DNA of 64,000 bases. Origin: Acidocella aminolytica 101 = DSM 11237. GTDB lineage: Bacteria; Pseudomonadota; Alphaproteobacteria; Acetobacterales; Acetobacteraceae. Of this stretch, positions 42,042 through 52,337 are shown piece by piece (the first letter of the stretch is position 1; every line of letters starts with the position of its first letter). The position numbers were made by a program, and so were the translations under genes. The stretch is taken from NCBI RefSeq assembly GCF_900129125.1, contig NZ_FQVJ01000010.1, positions 1-64,000 on the forward strand, given 5' to 3'. The notes under the pieces were generated by a model. That model was not told the origin of the DNA. It ran no database searches and worked only from the letters and a program-made list of their open reading frames with translations.

Positions 42042-42671
42042 TCAGTAATTTCCTGATTGGCTGGTGCTGAACAGGCTGCCGAGCCCGGCCCGCACCACGA
42101 GATATTTGCTGTATTCACTGGCCAGCATGAACAAAGTGGGCCAGCTTGGCCCGCCGCGCATGGCGGGCGGGCGCACCGGGTTGGGGATAAGCCGCACGCC
42201 GGGCAGAGCATTGCGGATTTCCAGCAAAGCGCGGGGCATGTGGTAGTCGGCGGTGACGACGATGAGTGAGCGCATGTGGTGCGCCTTGGCCCAGGAGGCG
42301 ATTTCTAGCCCGTTATCATGGGTGGTGGTGGCCATATGGCCAACGGTGATCTCGTCTGCGTAATCGGTGGCGGCGCTGCTGTCGTCGGACGTGAAATCCC
42401 CCAGATAGGTTCCCTTGGCGGCGCCGGAGATCAGCAGCAGCGGGGCCTCATGCTCACCCAGCAGGGCGAGGGCGGCGCTGATCCGGTCGTCGCCGCCGGT
42501 GAGGGCGACGATGCCGTCGGCCAGCGGCAGCGGGTTGGGCGGGGCGGCATTATAAACCGCGATGAGATACACAAGAAACCCCGCGAACCAGGCGCCGCCA
42601 GCCAGCGCAATAAGCTTGCAGAGCAGCCGCCACAGCCTGAAGCGGCGACGGCGGAAGCGCGGGCGCGTCAT
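42042..42671 (-). CDS. YdcF/ElyC-like DUF218 membrane protein
   Basis: This 209-residue protein has one N-terminal membrane segment after an Arg-rich start (RPRFRRRRFR), then the DUF218 domain with IVALTGGDDRI, LLLISGAAKG and VVTADYHMPRALLE. DUF218 proteins include ElyC/SanA, linked to envelope integrity and lipid-carrier metabolism. It overlaps ftsX by 4 bases and precedes plsC by 7 bases, a gene order common in alphaproteobacteria. Confidence 0.85.
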   Translation of the reverse strand: MTRPRFRRRRFRLWRLLCKLIALAGGAWFAGFLVYLIAVYNAAPPNPLPLADGIVALTGGDDRISAALALLGEHEAPLLLISGAAKGTYLGDFTSDDSSAATDYADEITVGHMATTTHDNGLEIASWAKAHHMRSLIVVTADYHMPRALLEIRNALPGVRLIPNPVRPPAMRGGPSWPTLFMLASEYSKYLVVRAGLGSLFSTSQSGNY

Positions 42672-43561
42672 GGCAGGCGCCGGAGCCAGCCACGGACGGT
42701 GATTTGTGCCGTGGCCCAGCCGATGAGCGCTGAACAGCCGGGCAGCAGCGGCACCAGGGCAAGCAAAGCCGGCGGCAGGCTGAACAGATGGTTGAACTGC
42801 GACCCGCCCGTGAAGGGCGCGGCCAGCCAGGCTAGCCAGCCCAGCACCGGCAAGGCCAGGACCGTACCGCCAATGGAGCCTGCCAGGGCCAGCCAGGTGG
42901 CACGCGCGGCGAAGCGGGCAGCGATGTCTGCGTCGAGCGCGCCCAGCCCATGCACGGTCTCAATGGTTTCGCGCAGTTGGGCAAGGCCCGAGCGCGTGGC
43001 CACGGCCACCACCGCAGCCGCCACCAGCGCCACGATCAGCAGCACCGCCAGGGCGCAGGCTTGCAGGCTGGTCGTGAGTGCTGCGACGCGTTGGGCCCAG
43101 AGGGCACCGGTTTTCAACAGTGCGCCAGGGCTGACCTGCTGTAATTCCGCGGTGAGCTGGTCTGTGCCGCCGGGGCCGGTCCATTGCCCGGTGATGATGG
43201 CGGGCAGGCTGAGGCCGAGGGAGGCGGCGTCGCTGCCCAGCCAGGGGGCGATGAGGCGATTGATCTGGGCCTCGCTGAGCACATGTACATCCGCCACGTT
43301 TTTGCTGGCGGCCAGGGCCTGCTGCACGGCGGCGAGGCGGGTGCCGTGATGGGCGGCGTCCTGCGCGGTGGGTTGCGGCACCTGGATGGTGAGGGCAGAG
43401 GCGGTATCGCCCTGCCAGCTTGCGGCCAGCGTCGCGCTGGCCAGCGCGCCGCCCAGTGCCAGCGCCGCGAGAAAGCTCATGGCGCCGACCAGAACCGGCA
43501 GCAGCCGGTCCGACAGCGCGGCACGCACGCCCAGAAGGTCGCCCCGGCGCTTAGCCATCAT
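42668..43561 (-). CDS. ftsX: Cell division protein FtsX
   Basis: A permease-like subunit of about 297 residues that with FtsE regulates peptidoglycan hydrolases at the septum. One membrane segment near residue 25, a periplasmic domain (about 50-165), and three further hydrophobic segments follow the FtsX plan, with ATRSGLAQLRETIETVHGLGA as the family block. ATG 43561 overlaps the end of ftsE by 11 bases; ATG 43558 is equally possible. Confidence 0.88.
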   Translation of the reverse strand: MMAKRRGDLLGVRAALSDRLLPVLVGAMSFLAALALGGALASATLAASWQGDTASALTIQVPQPTAQDAAHHGTRLAAVQQALAASKNVADVHVLSEAQINRLIAPWLGSDAASLGLSLPAIITGQWTGPGGTDQLTAELQQVSPGALLKTGALWAQRVAALTTSLQACALAVLLIVALVAAAVVAVATRSGLAQLRETIETVHGLGALDADIAARFAARATWLALAGSIGGTVLALPVLGWLAWLAAPFTGGSQFNHLFSLPPALLALVPLLPGCSALIGWATAQITVRGWLRRLP

Positions 43562-44225
43562 GCACCAGCCTACCATTTTCTAGCCCCAGCCGGGGGAAGG
43601 GGTAATGCTGCACCAGCTGGGTGTTGTGGGTGGCGACGATGACGGTGGTGCCGAGCTTGTTCAGCGCCGTGATCAGCAACATCAACCGCTCCGCCTGCTC
43701 GTCATCCAGATTTCCGGTGGGCTCGTCCGCCACCAGCAGCTTGGGCCGGGCTACGACCGCGCGGGCAATGGCGATGCGCTGCTGCTCGCCGCCGGAAAGC
43801 TCGTCCGGCCGTGCGTGCATACGGTGCGCGAGGCCGACCCAGCGCAGAATTTCCGTGACATCCGCCTGGACCTGGGCCTCGCTGCGGCGGGCGAGGCGCA
43901 TGGGCAGGGCCACGTTGTCATACGCGTCGAGCTGCGGCAGCAGACGGAAATCCTGATACACCACTCCGATGCGCCGGCGCAGCAATGCCGCCTCGCGCCG
44001 GGTGGTGCGGGCCGCACGGGTGCCGAGGATCTCAATGCGCCCCCGGGCTGGGTGTTCAGCCAGATAGATGAGTTTGAGCAGGCTGGTTTTGCCGGCGCCG
44101 GAGGGGCCGGTGAGCCAGCGGAACCCGCCTTCCTCGATCTCGAAGCTGATGCCGCGCAGCGCCTCAGCCTCGGCGGCGCGTGTGGTGTGGCGGTAGCGCA
44201 GCCAGACATCGTCGAATCGGACCAT
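43551..44225 (-). CDS. ftsE: Cell division ATP-binding protein FtsE
   Basis: This 224-residue ABC ATPase has Walker [10 protein letters not shown] (40-48), the Q-loop [10 protein letters not shown], signature [14 protein letters not shown], Walker [13 protein letters not shown] and the H-loop VIVATHN. Together with ftsX, which overlaps its end, it drives septal cell-wall hydrolysis. It diverges from the zinc-ribbon gene. Confidence 0.94.
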   Translation of the reverse strand: MVRFDDVWLRYRHTTRAAEAEALRGISFEIEEGGFRWLTGPSGAGKTSLLKLIYLAEHPARGRIEILGTRAARTTRREAALLRRRIGVVYQDFRLLPQLDAYDNVALPMRLARRSEAQVQADVTEILRWVGLAHRMHARPDELSGGEQQRIAIARAVVARPKLLVADEPTGNLDDEQAERLMLLITALNKLGTTVIVATHNTQLVQHYPFPRLGLENGRLVHDG

Positions 44226-44371
44226 CAGCCGTCTTCCCTCATGGAGGCTTTAGTGCCGTGACAACCAGTATCCCGGCAAGACGGGAGCAACATTTATTTT
44301 GCGACAAATTTCTTCGTCCGCTGACCATGTTATTGCGAAGGGCGGATAATAATGCCATGCCTTGCAACGTT

Positions 44372-44878
44372 ATGCGTATCGCCTGCCCCGATTGTCAGAC
44401 GCTTTATGAGGTTCCCGACCATCTGCTGCGAGCAGGCGCGCGGCGGCTTCGGTGTGGGCAATGTGGCCATGGCTGGACCGTGCAACCGCCCCCCCAGCCG
44501 GAGGCGCAAACGCCGGACCCGGCTGATGAGGATGAGACGCGGGAGCGGCAGTTTGGCCATGCCGTCGATGCGGCAGCCGAGGCTGAGATTCGGGTCGCGC
44601 TGCAAAGCGAGGGCGAGCCACCCGCGTCTGAGGTGAGGCTGCCCGCCCCGGCGGAAGGTGAGGACCGTTTTGCCGACCTTGTGCGCGCGGCGCGGAACAA
44701 TACGGTGGAGCTGGAGCCGGATAAGGCGGAGCGTATGCGCAAGCAGGCCGCTAATCCGGGGCTGGTGACAGTTATGCTGGTTTTGCTGGTGCTGGCGGTG
44801 ATTGTTGTGGAGCGTCATGCGGTGATGCGGCTAATCCCGGCGAGCGCCACCCTGTTTCATGCGCTGCATCTGGCATGA
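44372..44878 (+). CDS. Zinc-ribbon (MJ0042-type) single-span membrane protein
   Basis: A 168-residue protein beginning with a zinc ribbon, IACPDCQTLYEVPDHLL and RLRCGQCGHGW (four Cys), followed by a long acidic linker and one membrane segment near the C-terminus (TVMLVLLVLAVIVVE). This architecture is common in alphaproteobacteria, often beside ftsEX, and its role is unknown. Met-Arg-Ile-Ala-Cys is the usual family start, so ATG 44372 is used; ATG 44357 has a slightly better ribosome site. Confidence 0.82.
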   Translation: MRIACPDCQTLYEVPDHLLRAGARRLRCGQCGHGWTVQPPPQPEAQTPDPADEDETRERQFGHAVDAAAEAEIRVALQSEGEPPASEVRLPAPAEGEDRFADLVRAARNNTVELEPDKAERMRKQAANPGLVTVMLVLLVLAVIVVERHAVMRLIPASATLFHALHLA

Positions 44879-44901
44879 AAAAGGGGCTGTGTCGCCCCTT
44901 T
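44878..44901 (-). terminator. Terminator of the glmU operon
   Basis: On the minus strand AAAGGGGC pairs with GCCCCTTT (6-base loop) and runs into five T. It overlaps the glmU stop codon and also faces the end of the zinc-ribbon gene. Confidence 0.82.
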
Positions 44902-46183
44902 AACCTTTGCGCGGCTTGACCACCTGGCGCGCGCGGCCCAGCCCTAGGCTATTCTCCGGCACGTTTTCGGTAATGACGGATCCCGCGGCGATCAGCGCGC
45001 CATCCCCCACTGAGACGGGGGCCACCAGGGCGGAGTTGGAGCCGATGAAGGCTCCGGCGCCGATTTTGGTTTTGTGCTTGGCCTTGCCGTCGTAATTGCA
45101 GGTGATGGTGCCCGCGCCGATATTGGTGGCAGGGCCGACCTCGGCATCGCCCAGATAAGTGAGGTGGTTGGCCTTGGCTCCCTTGCCGAGCTTTGCGGAT
45201 TTCAGCTCGACAAAATTGCCGACATGCGCGTCCTCTCCTACATCCGCGCCCGGGCGCAGGCGCGCATAAGGGCCGATGATGGCACCGGAATGGACCACGC
45301 AGCCCTCAAGATGGGAAAAGGCCTTGATTTCCACATTGGCGGCGATCTTGGCGCCGGGGCCGAACACCACATGCGGGCCGATGATTGTATCCGTACCGAT
45401 TTGCGTGTCGGCGGCGAAAAAGACGGTTTCAGGCGCCTGCAAGGTCACGCCGTTGGCCATAAAGCGGGCACGGGCGCGGGCCTGGAAGGCGGCCTCGGCC
45501 TGGGCCAGTTCGGCGCGGGAGTTCACGCCGAGGCATTCATCGTAAGGCGCGTCCAGCGCGGCGACATTCACCCCATCCGCGCGGGCGAGAGCCACGATGT
45601 CGGTGAGGTAATATTCGTTCTTGGCGTTGTTATTGCCAACGCGGGCGAGCCAGTCCCGCATATCCGCCCCGCGCGCGGCCATGCCGCCCGCATTGCAGAA
45701 GGGGATGGCGCGTTCCTGATCCGTCGCGTCGATATATTCGACGACGCGGGAGAGATAGGCGCCGTCCATGACCAGGCGGCCATATTTGGCGGGGTCGGGC
45801 GGGGTCATGCCCAGCAGTACCAGCCCGGCATCGCCCGCGTTCAGGCGCTCCTGCAACGCGCGCATGGTTTCCACCGAGACCAGCGGGTTGTCCGCGTAGA
45901 ACACCGCCACGGGACCTTCGCCGAAAAACGGCTCCGCCTGGAGGGTGGCGTGGGCGGTGCCCAGGCGCTCATGCTGCACGGCCACGTCATGCGGGGCGGC
46001 GATCTGTTCCAGCAAGGGCATGTCAGGCCCCACCACCACGGCGATGCGGTCGAACATTTGCTCGGCGGCACGGATGAGGTGGGCAAGCATCGGCTGGCCC
46101 GCGATTTTGTGCGCGGCCTTGGGCAGGGCGGATTTCATCCGCGTCCCAAGACCGGCGGCGATGATGATGGCGGTGCTTTGCAT
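44900..46183 (-). CDS. glmU: Bifunctional GlcNAc-1-phosphate uridyltransferase / glucosamine-1-phosphate acetyltransferase
   Basis: This 427-residue enzyme makes UDP-GlcNAc for peptidoglycan and LPS. The uridyltransferase domain has AAGLGTRMKSALPK and the ADNPLVS and GGMAARG blocks; from about residue 245 it is a left-handed beta helix of hexapeptide repeats with FVELKSAKLGKGAKANHLTYLGD (about 320-345) and CNYDGKAKHKT. It is somewhat shorter than the E. coli enzyme, mostly at the C-terminus. It is the last gene of the operon. Confidence 0.96.
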   Translation of the reverse strand: MQSTAIIIAAGLGTRMKSALPKAAHKIAGQPMLAHLIRAAEQMFDRIAVVVGPDMPLLEQIAAPHDVAVQHERLGTAHATLQAEPFFGEGPVAVFYADNPLVSVETMRALQERLNAGDAGLVLLGMTPPDPAKYGRLVMDGAYLSRVVEYIDATDQERAIPFCNAGGMAARGADMRDWLARVGNNNAKNEYYLTDIVALARADGVNVAALDAPYDECLGVNSRAELAQAEAAFQARARARFMANGVTLQAPETVFFAADTQIGTDTIIGPHVVFGPGAKIAANVEIKAFSHLEGCVVHSGAIIGPYARLRPGADVGEDAHVGNFVELKSAKLGKGAKANHLTYLGDAEVGPATNIGAGTITCNYDGKAKHKTKIGAGAFIGSNSALVAPVSVGDGALIAAGSVITENVPENSLGLGRARQVVKPRKG

Positions 46184-46185
46184 GG

Positions 46186-46506
46186 TTACTTCGCGCTGAA
46201 GAACGGCGTTTCTTTGGCCAGCTTGTTTTCCATGGAGAGAAAGCCGTCCAGTTTCGCGGTTTCCGCAAGGAATTTTGCCCAGTTTGGCTCTTGGGCCAAG
46301 GCGTTGCGGCGGGTTTCGCGGTCGGCTTGGCTCTCATAGCGCCAGATATGCACGACCTGATGCAAGGCGCCTTCGATGGTGGTATAGAAGCCCAGGCATT
46401 CGCCCAGATGCTTCTGCTGCAAGGGCCAAGCGAGGTCCTCGTACAGTTTCAGCCAGGCTTGCATTTTGCCGGGCTGGAACTTGTAGGTACGGATATCCAC
46501 GATCAT
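46186..46506 (-). CDS. NIPSNAP-family protein
   Basis: A 106-residue small alpha/beta protein of the NIPSNAP (ferredoxin-like dimeric barrel) family, with IVDIRTYKFQPGKMQAWL at the start and VVHIWRYESQADRETRRNAL later. Bacterial members have no firm function. It lies between tyrA and glmU, 12 and 2 bases from each, so it is transcribed with them, which does not by itself tell its role. Confidence 0.82.
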   Translation of the reverse strand: MIVDIRTYKFQPGKMQAWLKLYEDLAWPLQQKHLGECLGFYTTIEGALHQVVHIWRYESQADRETRRNALAQEPNWAKFLAETAKLDGFLSMENKLAKETPFFSAK

Positions 46507-46518
46507 AAGGCGGGTTCC

Positions 46519-47406
46519 TTAGGCTTGCTTGATGTCGATCAGCGTCTTGCGGATCTTGCGGCTGCGCTTGATCTTGTCCTCGATATAATCGGTATCGCCC
46601 CAACGTACGGCGCGGGCCATGGCCTGCGCGTCCTCCGAGAAGCGGGAGAACATTTCCAGCAGCGCGTCCTTGTTGTTGACGAACACGTCGCGCCACATCA
46701 CCGGGTCCGAGGCGGCGATGCGGGTGAAGTCCCTGAAGCCGGTGGCGGCGAATTCCAGCACTTCCTCGCGGGTTTCATCCGCCAGATCGTCTGCCGTGCC
46801 GCAGATGGTGAAGGCGATGAGATGCGGCAGATGCGAGACGATGGCCAGCACGCGGTCGTGATGCGCGGCGCCCATGCGGGCGGTGCGTGCTCCCAGCGTT
46901 TGCCAGAATTGCTCGATTTTACGGGTGGCGGTCTCGTCAACGCCCTCAATGGGGGTGAGCAGGCACCAGCGGCCTTCAAACAGATCCGCTACCCCGGCGT
47001 CGGGGCCGGAGAATTCGGTGCCCGCCATTGGGTGCGCGGGGACGAAGGAGACGCCTTTCGGCACGAAGGGCAGCACGTCCCGGATGACGGATTGCTTGGT
47101 GGAGCCGACATCGGAGAGGATGGAGCCCGGGGCAAGATGAGGAGCGATGGCCTCGGCAATGCCAGCGAAGCTGCCGACGGGGGTGCAGAGAATCACACCG
47201 TCCGCATTGGTCACGGCGGCCGTGGCGTCGGCCACATAGTCATCGCCCAGGCCAAGCTCGCGCGCGCGCTGCAGGTGGTCGGGGTTGGTGTCCGAGATGA
47301 CAAGCTGCTCCACCGTGCCGGGGTGCAGTTTGAGGGCGCCAGCGATGGATGCGCCGATATGGCCGATACCGATGAGCACCAGGCGGTTGAAAAGCGGTTC
47401 AGCCAT
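46519..47406 (-). CDS. tyrA: Prephenate/arogenate (cyclohexadienyl) dehydrogenase
   Basis: This 295-residue NAD-dependent enzyme makes 4-hydroxyphenylpyruvate or tyrosine. The Rossmann motif [25 protein letters not shown], the catalytic His block [15 protein letters not shown], and [14 protein letters not shown] are seen. The TyrA fold lacks a fused chorismate mutase, which is encoded two genes upstream. Start overlaps hisC by 8 bases. Substrate choice between prephenate and arogenate cannot be read. Confidence 0.93.
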   Translation of the reverse strand: MAEPLFNRLVLIGIGHIGASIAGALKLHPGTVEQLVISDTNPDHLQRARELGLGDDYVADATAAVTNADGVILCTPVGSFAGIAEAIAPHLAPGSILSDVGSTKQSVIRDVLPFVPKGVSFVPAHPMAGTEFSGPDAGVADLFEGRWCLLTPIEGVDETATRKIEQFWQTLGARTARMGAAHHDRVLAIVSHLPHLIAFTICGTADDLADETREEVLEFAATGFRDFTRIAASDPVMWRDVFVNNKDALLEMFSRFSEDAQAMARAVRWGDTDYIEDKIKRSRKIRKTLIDIKQA

Positions 47407-48484
47407 GACAGAACTCAGTCAGATGCTCGGCCACGCGGCTGCATTCCTCCGAGGTGCCGATGGTAATGCGCAAGCAATGCGGCAGGCCGTAGGATTTGAC
47501 CTGACGGACGATGATGCCGCGCTGGCGTAGATAAGCGTCAGCCGCGCTGGCGCGTTCCACGGTGACGAAATCCACTAGGACGAAATTCGCCTCGGAAGGG
47601 ATCACTTTCAGTCCGCTTTGGGTCAGGCGCTCGGTCAGGCGGCGGCGTTCGGTGCTGTTATGGGCGCGGCTTGTTTCCAGCCAACTGGGTTCCGCCAGTG
47701 CGGCGATGCCCGCGGCGGCGGCAAAATTATTGATGGGGAAGGGCGGGCGGACGCGGTTAAGCACATCCACAATCGCCGCCGGGGCGTAGCACCAGCCAAG
47801 ACGTGCGCCGCCCATGCCGAAGATTTTGGAGAAGGTGCGGGTCATCACCGTATTCTCTCCCGCATCCACCAGCTTGACACCGGCATCGTAATCGGCGCGT
47901 TCGACATATTCGGCGTAGGCGGCGTCCAGTACCAGCAGCACATGCGGGGGCAGGCTGTCACGCAGGCGCTCAACCTCGCTTTGCGGCAGGGCGGTGCCTG
48001 TGGGGTTGTTGGGGTTGGCGATGAACACCATGCGGGTGGCGGGCGTTACCAGAAACAGGATCGCGTCCACATCCGTGGTGAGGCTGGTTTCAGGCGCCTT
48101 AAGGACCGTGCAGCCCGCCAGCTTGCCTGCGATTTCATAAATCGCGAAGCCATGCTCGCTCATGATGAGCTCCGTGCCCGGCCCGCCATAGGACTGGATG
48201 AGCAGGGAGAGAAGTTCATCCGACCCGTTGCCGCAAACGATGCGCGCCGGGTCTAGTCCGAATTTGGCGCCGATGGCCTCGCGCAGCTTGGTGCTGCCGC
48301 CATCCGGGTAGCGGTGCATGGTGGCGGCCGCTTGCGCCATGACCTTGATGGCACCCGGCGGCGGGCCGAATGCGCCCTCGTTGGAGGACAGCTTGGTCGG
48401 GTTTTCAAACCCCGCCAGCTTGGATTCGCCGCCAACATAGGACGCCACGGAGAAAATCTCCGGGCGGGCAACGGGCTTGGTCAT
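47399..48484 (-). CDS. hisC: Histidinol-phosphate / aromatic aminotransferase
   Basis: This 361-residue fold-type I PLP enzyme has [37 protein letters not shown], and the PLP lysine in [17 protein letters not shown]. By family it is HisC-like, and its place between chorismate mutase and tyrA suggests it also (or mainly) transaminates aromatic keto acids. It follows the chorismate mutase gene by 1 base and is coupled to tyrA. Confidence 0.9.
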   Translation of the reverse strand: MTKPVARPEIFSVASYVGGESKLAGFENPTKLSSNEGAFGPPPGAIKVMAQAAATMHRYPDGGSTKLREAIGAKFGLDPARIVCGNGSDELLSLLIQSYGGPGTELIMSEHGFAIYEIAGKLAGCTVLKAPETSLTTDVDAILFLVTPATRMVFIANPNNPTGTALPQSEVERLRDSLPPHVLLVLDAAYAEYVERADYDAGVKLVDAGENTVMTRTFSKIFGMGGARLGWCYAPAAIVDVLNRVRPPFPINNFAAAAGIAALAEPSWLETSRAHNSTERRRLTERLTQSGLKVIPSEANFVLVDFVTVERASAADAYLRQRGIIVRQVKSYGLPHCLRITIGTSEECSRVAEHLTEFCHG

Positions 48485-48485
48485 G

Positions 48486-49346
48486 TTAGGCGGTCTCGTT
48501 CAGGGGCAGGGCATAGCCGCCGACCACGCGGGCAGGCATGTCCAGCCCGGCAATGGCGCTCAGGCGCGGGTCTTCGGGGGCGATGAGGTTCTTGACCTCA
48601 ACCAGCGCCAGCAACCCGGCATCGCCGGGCAGGCGTTTCACCCACAAGGCGGTGGGCTCGAACCCGGCATTGGTCACATGCTCCATCATCCGCGCGCGGG
48701 AGGGCTCGCCGCTGAACAGCAGCGTCATCAGCCCGAGATCGGCGCCGCTGGCATCCGGCGGCACGGTGGCCACCACATACGCTTCGCCCACGGGCAGGCC
48801 TTCGGCCCGGCGGGTCCAGAACGGGATTTTGGCGATGATGTAGAGCGCGGGGCTGGTGGGGGCCAGCATGCGCCACCAGCCGCCCTGGGCGTCTTCTCCC
48901 TCCCCGAGAGGGGGCAGGACGGCGAGCTGGGCGCCGCCTTCGCGTGTGAGGTCGGCCAGGGTTTGAGACGGGTTGTGGTGGCGGCGCACCGAGGTGAGGG
49001 GGCCGAAATGTTCACGCGCCAGGGCAAGACGGGCCTCTCCGCCCTCGCCATCGCACACGGCCATGGTCTGGCCGCCTTCGATGATCAGGGCCGCGCCGAA
49101 CATTTCACGCCAGATTCGGACGATAGCCTGGGCGGGCCAGGAGCCTTGATGCCGGTCCAGAAGGCGGCGCAGGATGATGGCTTCGCGGCCGGGGCGGATT
49201 TTGGTGCCTTTCTTCCCCCCTTGACTGGCGACGTTTTCGACCACCTTGGCACGCTGCATCAGAAGATCATGGATCTGATCATCGATTGCATCCAGTTCAG
49301 CGCGCAATTCGGCCAGGCGCGGGGCGGGAGAAGAAAGATCATTCAT
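48486..49346 (-). CDS. Chorismate mutase with degenerate C-terminal domain
   Basis: This 286-residue protein begins with an AroQ chorismate mutase domain ([21 protein letters not shown], then [14 protein letters not shown]), about residues 8-95. The remaining 190 residues resemble the prephenate dehydratase/ACT arrangement of PheA but lack the T-R-F dehydratase motif; the matching area reads [14 protein letters not shown]. So it probably converts chorismate to prephenate only, with a regulatory tail. It leads the operon with hisC and tyrA. Confidence 0.82.
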   Translation of the reverse strand: MNDLSSPAPRLAELRAELDAIDDQIHDLLMQRAKVVENVASQGGKKGTKIRPGREAIILRRLLDRHQGSWPAQAIVRIWREMFGAALIIEGGQTMAVCDGEGGEARLALAREHFGPLTSVRRHHNPSQTLADLTREGGAQLAVLPPLGEGEDAQGGWWRMLAPTSPALYIIAKIPFWTRRAEGLPVGEAYVVATVPPDASGADLGLMTLLFSGEPSRARMMEHVTNAGFEPTALWVKRLPGDAGLLALVEVKNLIAPEDPRLSAIAGLDMPARVVGGYALPLNETA

Positions 49347-49464
49347 TGCCGCGCATAGTTACTCTATCCAAAGCGTTTCCGCCAAGCCGTAACAGGGCGC
49401 GCTGCTACCATTCCTTGTTGGGGATTGCGCCAGTGGGGGTCCCAGCGCATATGCGAGGAGAATA

Positions 49465-50607
49465 ATGGACCAGACGCAAGGCTATACTGATTTTCCGCAC
49501 CAAAGTGTCACCTTTCCAGAGGGTGTGGCGCTTGATTGCGGCCGTATGCTACCCAGCGTGACAGTGGCCTACCGCACCTATGGCACGTTGAACGAAGCGA
49601 AATCTAACGCAATTCTCATCTGTCACGCTTTGACAGGCGACCAGTATGTGGCCGAGCAGAACCCCGAAACCGGCCGTCCCGGCTGGTGGCAGCGCGTTGT
49701 GGGGCCCGGTGCTCCGGTGGATACGGAGAAATATTTTGTTATTTGCGCCAATGTGTTGGGGGGCTGCATGGGCTCCACAGGTCCACACTCGCCGCATGCG
49801 GAAAAGCCCGGTGCGCTGTGGGGGACGGATTTTCCGGCCATTACCATTCATGACATGGTGCGGGTGCAGAAGCGGCTGATCGAGCATCTGGGTATTCAAA
49901 AATTGTTCGCAGTGGTGGGCGGTTCAATGGGCGGGATGCAGGCGCTTTCCTGGGCGGTGCAATTCCCGGATATGCTGTTTGCCGCCGTGCCTATTGCCGC
50001 GGCTTATTATCATTCCGCGCAGAATATCGCGTTTCATGAAATCGGGCGGCAGGCGATTTACGCCGACCCCGGCTTTAAGGGGGGCAATTACTGGGCAGAG
50101 GGGGGGCGACCGGAGCGCGGGCTCGCCGTGGCGCGGATGACGGCGCATATCACCTACGTCTCGGAGGAGGCGCTGAACCGCAAATTCGGACGCAAGCTGC
50201 AAAACGCCGAGGGGATTTCAGCCTTTGGCGAGCAGTTCGCGGTGGAGAGCTATCTGCAATATCAGGGCTCCAGCTTCGTGCAGCGGTTTGATGCGAACTC
50301 CTACCTTGCCATTACCAGAGCTATGGATCTGTTCGACCTTTCAAGCGAGCAGGCCGGGGAACTGGCTGGGGCGTTTAAAGGGGTGAAGGCGCGGTTTCTG
50401 CTGGTGTCCTTTTCGTCGGACTGGCTGTTCCCCACCGCGCAAAGCCGTGCCATTGCGCGGGCGCTGAACCACGTGGCGGCGAATGTGTCCTTTGTGGAAG
50501 TGCAGTCCGATAAGGGGCATGATGCGTTCCTGCTAGATGAGCCGGATTTTCATGCCACGCTGCGAGGGTTTTTAAATGGTTGCGCGGAACATGCGGGGCT
50601 TTCATGA
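49465..50607 (+). CDS. metX: Homoserine O-acetyltransferase MetX
   Basis: This 380-residue alpha/beta hydrolase activates homoserine for methionine synthesis. The nucleophile elbow GGSMGG puts the catalytic Ser at about residue 153; the family blocks [25 protein letters not shown], and the late Asp and His in FSSDWLFPT and [13 protein letters not shown] are intact. A strong site (GAGGAG) precedes the ATG. MetX proteins in proteobacteria may use acetyl- or succinyl-CoA. It overlaps metW (ATGA). Confidence 0.96.
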   Translation: MDQTQGYTDFPHQSVTFPEGVALDCGRMLPSVTVAYRTYGTLNEAKSNAILICHALTGDQYVAEQNPETGRPGWWQRVVGPGAPVDTEKYFVICANVLGGCMGSTGPHSPHAEKPGALWGTDFPAITIHDMVRVQKRLIEHLGIQKLFAVVGGSMGGMQALSWAVQFPDMLFAAVPIAAAYYHSAQNIAFHEIGRQAIYADPGFKGGNYWAEGGRPERGLAVARMTAHITYVSEEALNRKFGRKLQNAEGISAFGEQFAVESYLQYQGSSFVQRFDANSYLAITRAMDLFDLSSEQAGELAGAFKGVKARFLLVSFSSDWLFPTAQSRAIARALNHVAANVSFVEVQSDKGHDAFLLDEPDFHATLRGFLNGCAEHAGLS

Positions 50608-51221
50608 GCAGTGCGAAGAAAATCCGTGTCGATCTGGCGTTGATCGCAGGGATGGTGCAGCCGCGCGCGCGGGTGCTGGATGTGGGCTGCGCGGATGGGC
50701 AGTTGGTTGAGCATCTGATCCGCGCCAAGCAATGCGATGCGCGGGGAATCGAGATTGACATGGATGAGGTGCAACGTGCCATCGCCCATGGCCTGCCGGT
50801 GATGCAGGGCGATGCCGATACCGAACTGGTGACCTACCCGGACCATGCGTTTGATTATGTGATCCTCTCCCGCACTTTGCAGGCGGTGGAACAGCCGCGT
50901 GAGGTGCTGCGGCAGATGCTGCGGATTTCCACCCATGCCATCGTCTCTTTCCCGAATTTCGGCCATTGGAGCCTGCGGCTACAATTGCTCACGCGCGGGC
51001 GGATGCCGATGACGGCCGGCTGGAATCGAATGTGGTACGAGACGCCGAATATCCATCCCTGCACGATCAAGGATTTCTTCGCGTTGTGCGACATGGATGG
51101 CTATGTGGTCCAGGATTGGCTTGCGGCGGATGAGGAAGGCCGGCGCACGCCATGGCGGCGTGCGCCAAGCCTGGCCAATCTGTTTGGTGAGCAGGGGCTG
51201 TTTCTGCTGCGCAAAGCCTAA
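50604..51221 (+). CDS. metW: Methionine biosynthesis protein MetW
   Basis: This 205-residue SAM-dependent methyltransferase-like protein has [15 protein letters not shown] as motif I, then the MetW-type [21 protein letters not shown] block. In other bacteria MetW is needed together with MetX for homoserine acylation, and the pair is usually adjacent. ATG 50604 gives the typical [19 protein letters not shown] start and a 4-base overlap with metX. Confidence 0.93.
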   Translation: MSSAKKIRVDLALIAGMVQPRARVLDVGCADGQLVEHLIRAKQCDARGIEIDMDEVQRAIAHGLPVMQGDADTELVTYPDHAFDYVILSRTLQAVEQPREVLRQMLRISTHAIVSFPNFGHWSLRLQLLTRGRMPMTAGWNRMWYETPNIHPCTIKDFFALCDMDGYVVQDWLAADEEGRRTPWRRAPSLANLFGEQGLFLLRKA

Positions 51222-51228
51222 GCGGCGG

Positions 51229-51242
51229 TTGATTTCCATCAA
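51229..51242 (+). promoter_or_regulatory. FNR-type binding site upstream of adhP
   Basis: TTGATTTCCATCAA is an exact match to the TTGAT-N4-ATCAA consensus for FNR/ANR-family oxygen sensors. It lies 67 bases before the adhP ATG and just after the metW stop. Confidence 0.75.
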
Positions 51243-51308
51243 GGTGGGAGCCCGGGCGAGTTCCTAGAGTGGCGGTGCAGTTCACGCCATTGCAGGAAAG
51301 AAACGCAC

Positions 51309-52337
51309 ATGCCGAAAATGATGAAGGCCGCTGTTGTCCGGGAATTTGGAAAGCCCCTGACGATTGAGGAAGTACCCGTGCCGGAGATGGGCGATAGCCA
51401 GATTCTGGTGAAGATCGCTGCCTCTGGGGTATGCCATACCGATTTGCACGCTGCTGAGGGCGACTGGCCGGTGAAGCCGAAACCGCCTTTTATTCCTGGC
51501 CACGAGGGCGTGGGGCATGTGGTGGCGGTAGGGCGCAATGTGCGCCATGTGAAGGAGGGTGACCGTGTGGGCGTGCCTTGGCTCTACAGCGCCTGTGGCC
51601 ATTGCCCGCATTGTTTGGGCGGCTGGGAGACGCTGTGCGAAGAGCAGCAAAATACCGGCTATTCAGTAAATGGCGGCTTTGCCGAATATGTGGTGGCGGA
51701 CCCGAATTATGTCGGCCATCTGCCGGATAATGTCTCGTTCACCGAGATCGCACCGATTCTGTGCGCGGGTGTGACCGTGTACAAAGGGCTGAAAGTGACC
51801 GACACCAAGCCTGATGACTGGGTGGTGGTGTCCGGTATTGGCGGGCTGGGGCATCTGGCCGTACAATACGCCAAGGCGATGGGCCGTAATGTGGTCGCCG
51901 TGGATATTGATGATGCCAAGCTGGAACTGGCAAAGTCCCTGGGCGCCGCGCTGGCGGTGAATGCGCGACATGAGGACCCGGCGGCGTTTGTGAAGCGCGA
52001 AATTGGTGGAGCGCATGGTGTGCTGGTGACGGCGGTGTCGCCCAAGGCGTTCGAGCAGGCGCAGAAGATGCTGCGGCGCGGGGGCACTTTGTCTCTGAAC
52101 GGTTTGCCGCCGGGAGATTTTCCATTGCCGATTTTTGACACGGTGCTGAACGGCATTACCGTGCGGGGCTCGATAGTGGGCACGAGACTGGATTTGCAGG
52201 AGGCGTTGAACTTCGCCGGTGAGGGCAAGGTGAAAGCCACGGTTGAGACCGAAAAGCTGGAAGATATCAACGCGATTTTCACCCGGATGCATAAGGGCGA
52301 TATCCAGGGGCGCGTGGTGCTCGACTTCGCGGGTTAG
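51309..52337 (+). CDS. adhP: Zinc-dependent alcohol dehydrogenase (AdhP type)
   Basis: This 342-residue medium-chain dehydrogenase oxidises or forms primary alcohols with NAD. The catalytic zinc ligands are in GVCHTDLH and PGHEGVG; the structural zinc is held by four Cys in [17 protein letters not shown]; the NAD site is [17 protein letters not shown]. An AGGAAAG ribosome site precedes ATG. The FNR box upstream suggests induction under low oxygen, consistent with fermentative use. The end overlaps convergent rlpA by 4 bases. Confidence 0.94.
   Translation: MPKMMKAAVVREFGKPLTIEEVPVPEMGDSQILVKIAASGVCHTDLHAAEGDWPVKPKPPFIPGHEGVGHVVAVGRNVRHVKEGDRVGVPWLYSACGHCPHCLGGWETLCEEQQNTGYSVNGGFAEYVVADPNYVGHLPDNVSFTEIAPILCAGVTVYKGLKVTDTKPDDWVVVSGIGGLGHLAVQYAKAMGRNVVAVDIDDAKLELAKSLGAALAVNARHEDPAAFVKREIGGAHGVLVTAVSPKAFEQAQKMLRRGGTLSLNGLPPGDFPLPIFDTVLNGITVRGSIVGTRLDLQEALNFAGEGKVKATVETEKLEDINAIFTRMHKGDIQGRVVLDFAG

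Noticed and set aside
45074-46339. Plus-strand frame of 421 residues across glmU
   Set aside because: Antisense shadow of glmU; the hexapeptide repeats on the minus strand are the real coding signal.
49347-49464. Possible SAM riboswitch before metX
   Set aside because: I looked for a SAM-II type core, but the expected conserved core and pseudoknot were not visible; the region is only 118 bases and is shared with a divergent gene.
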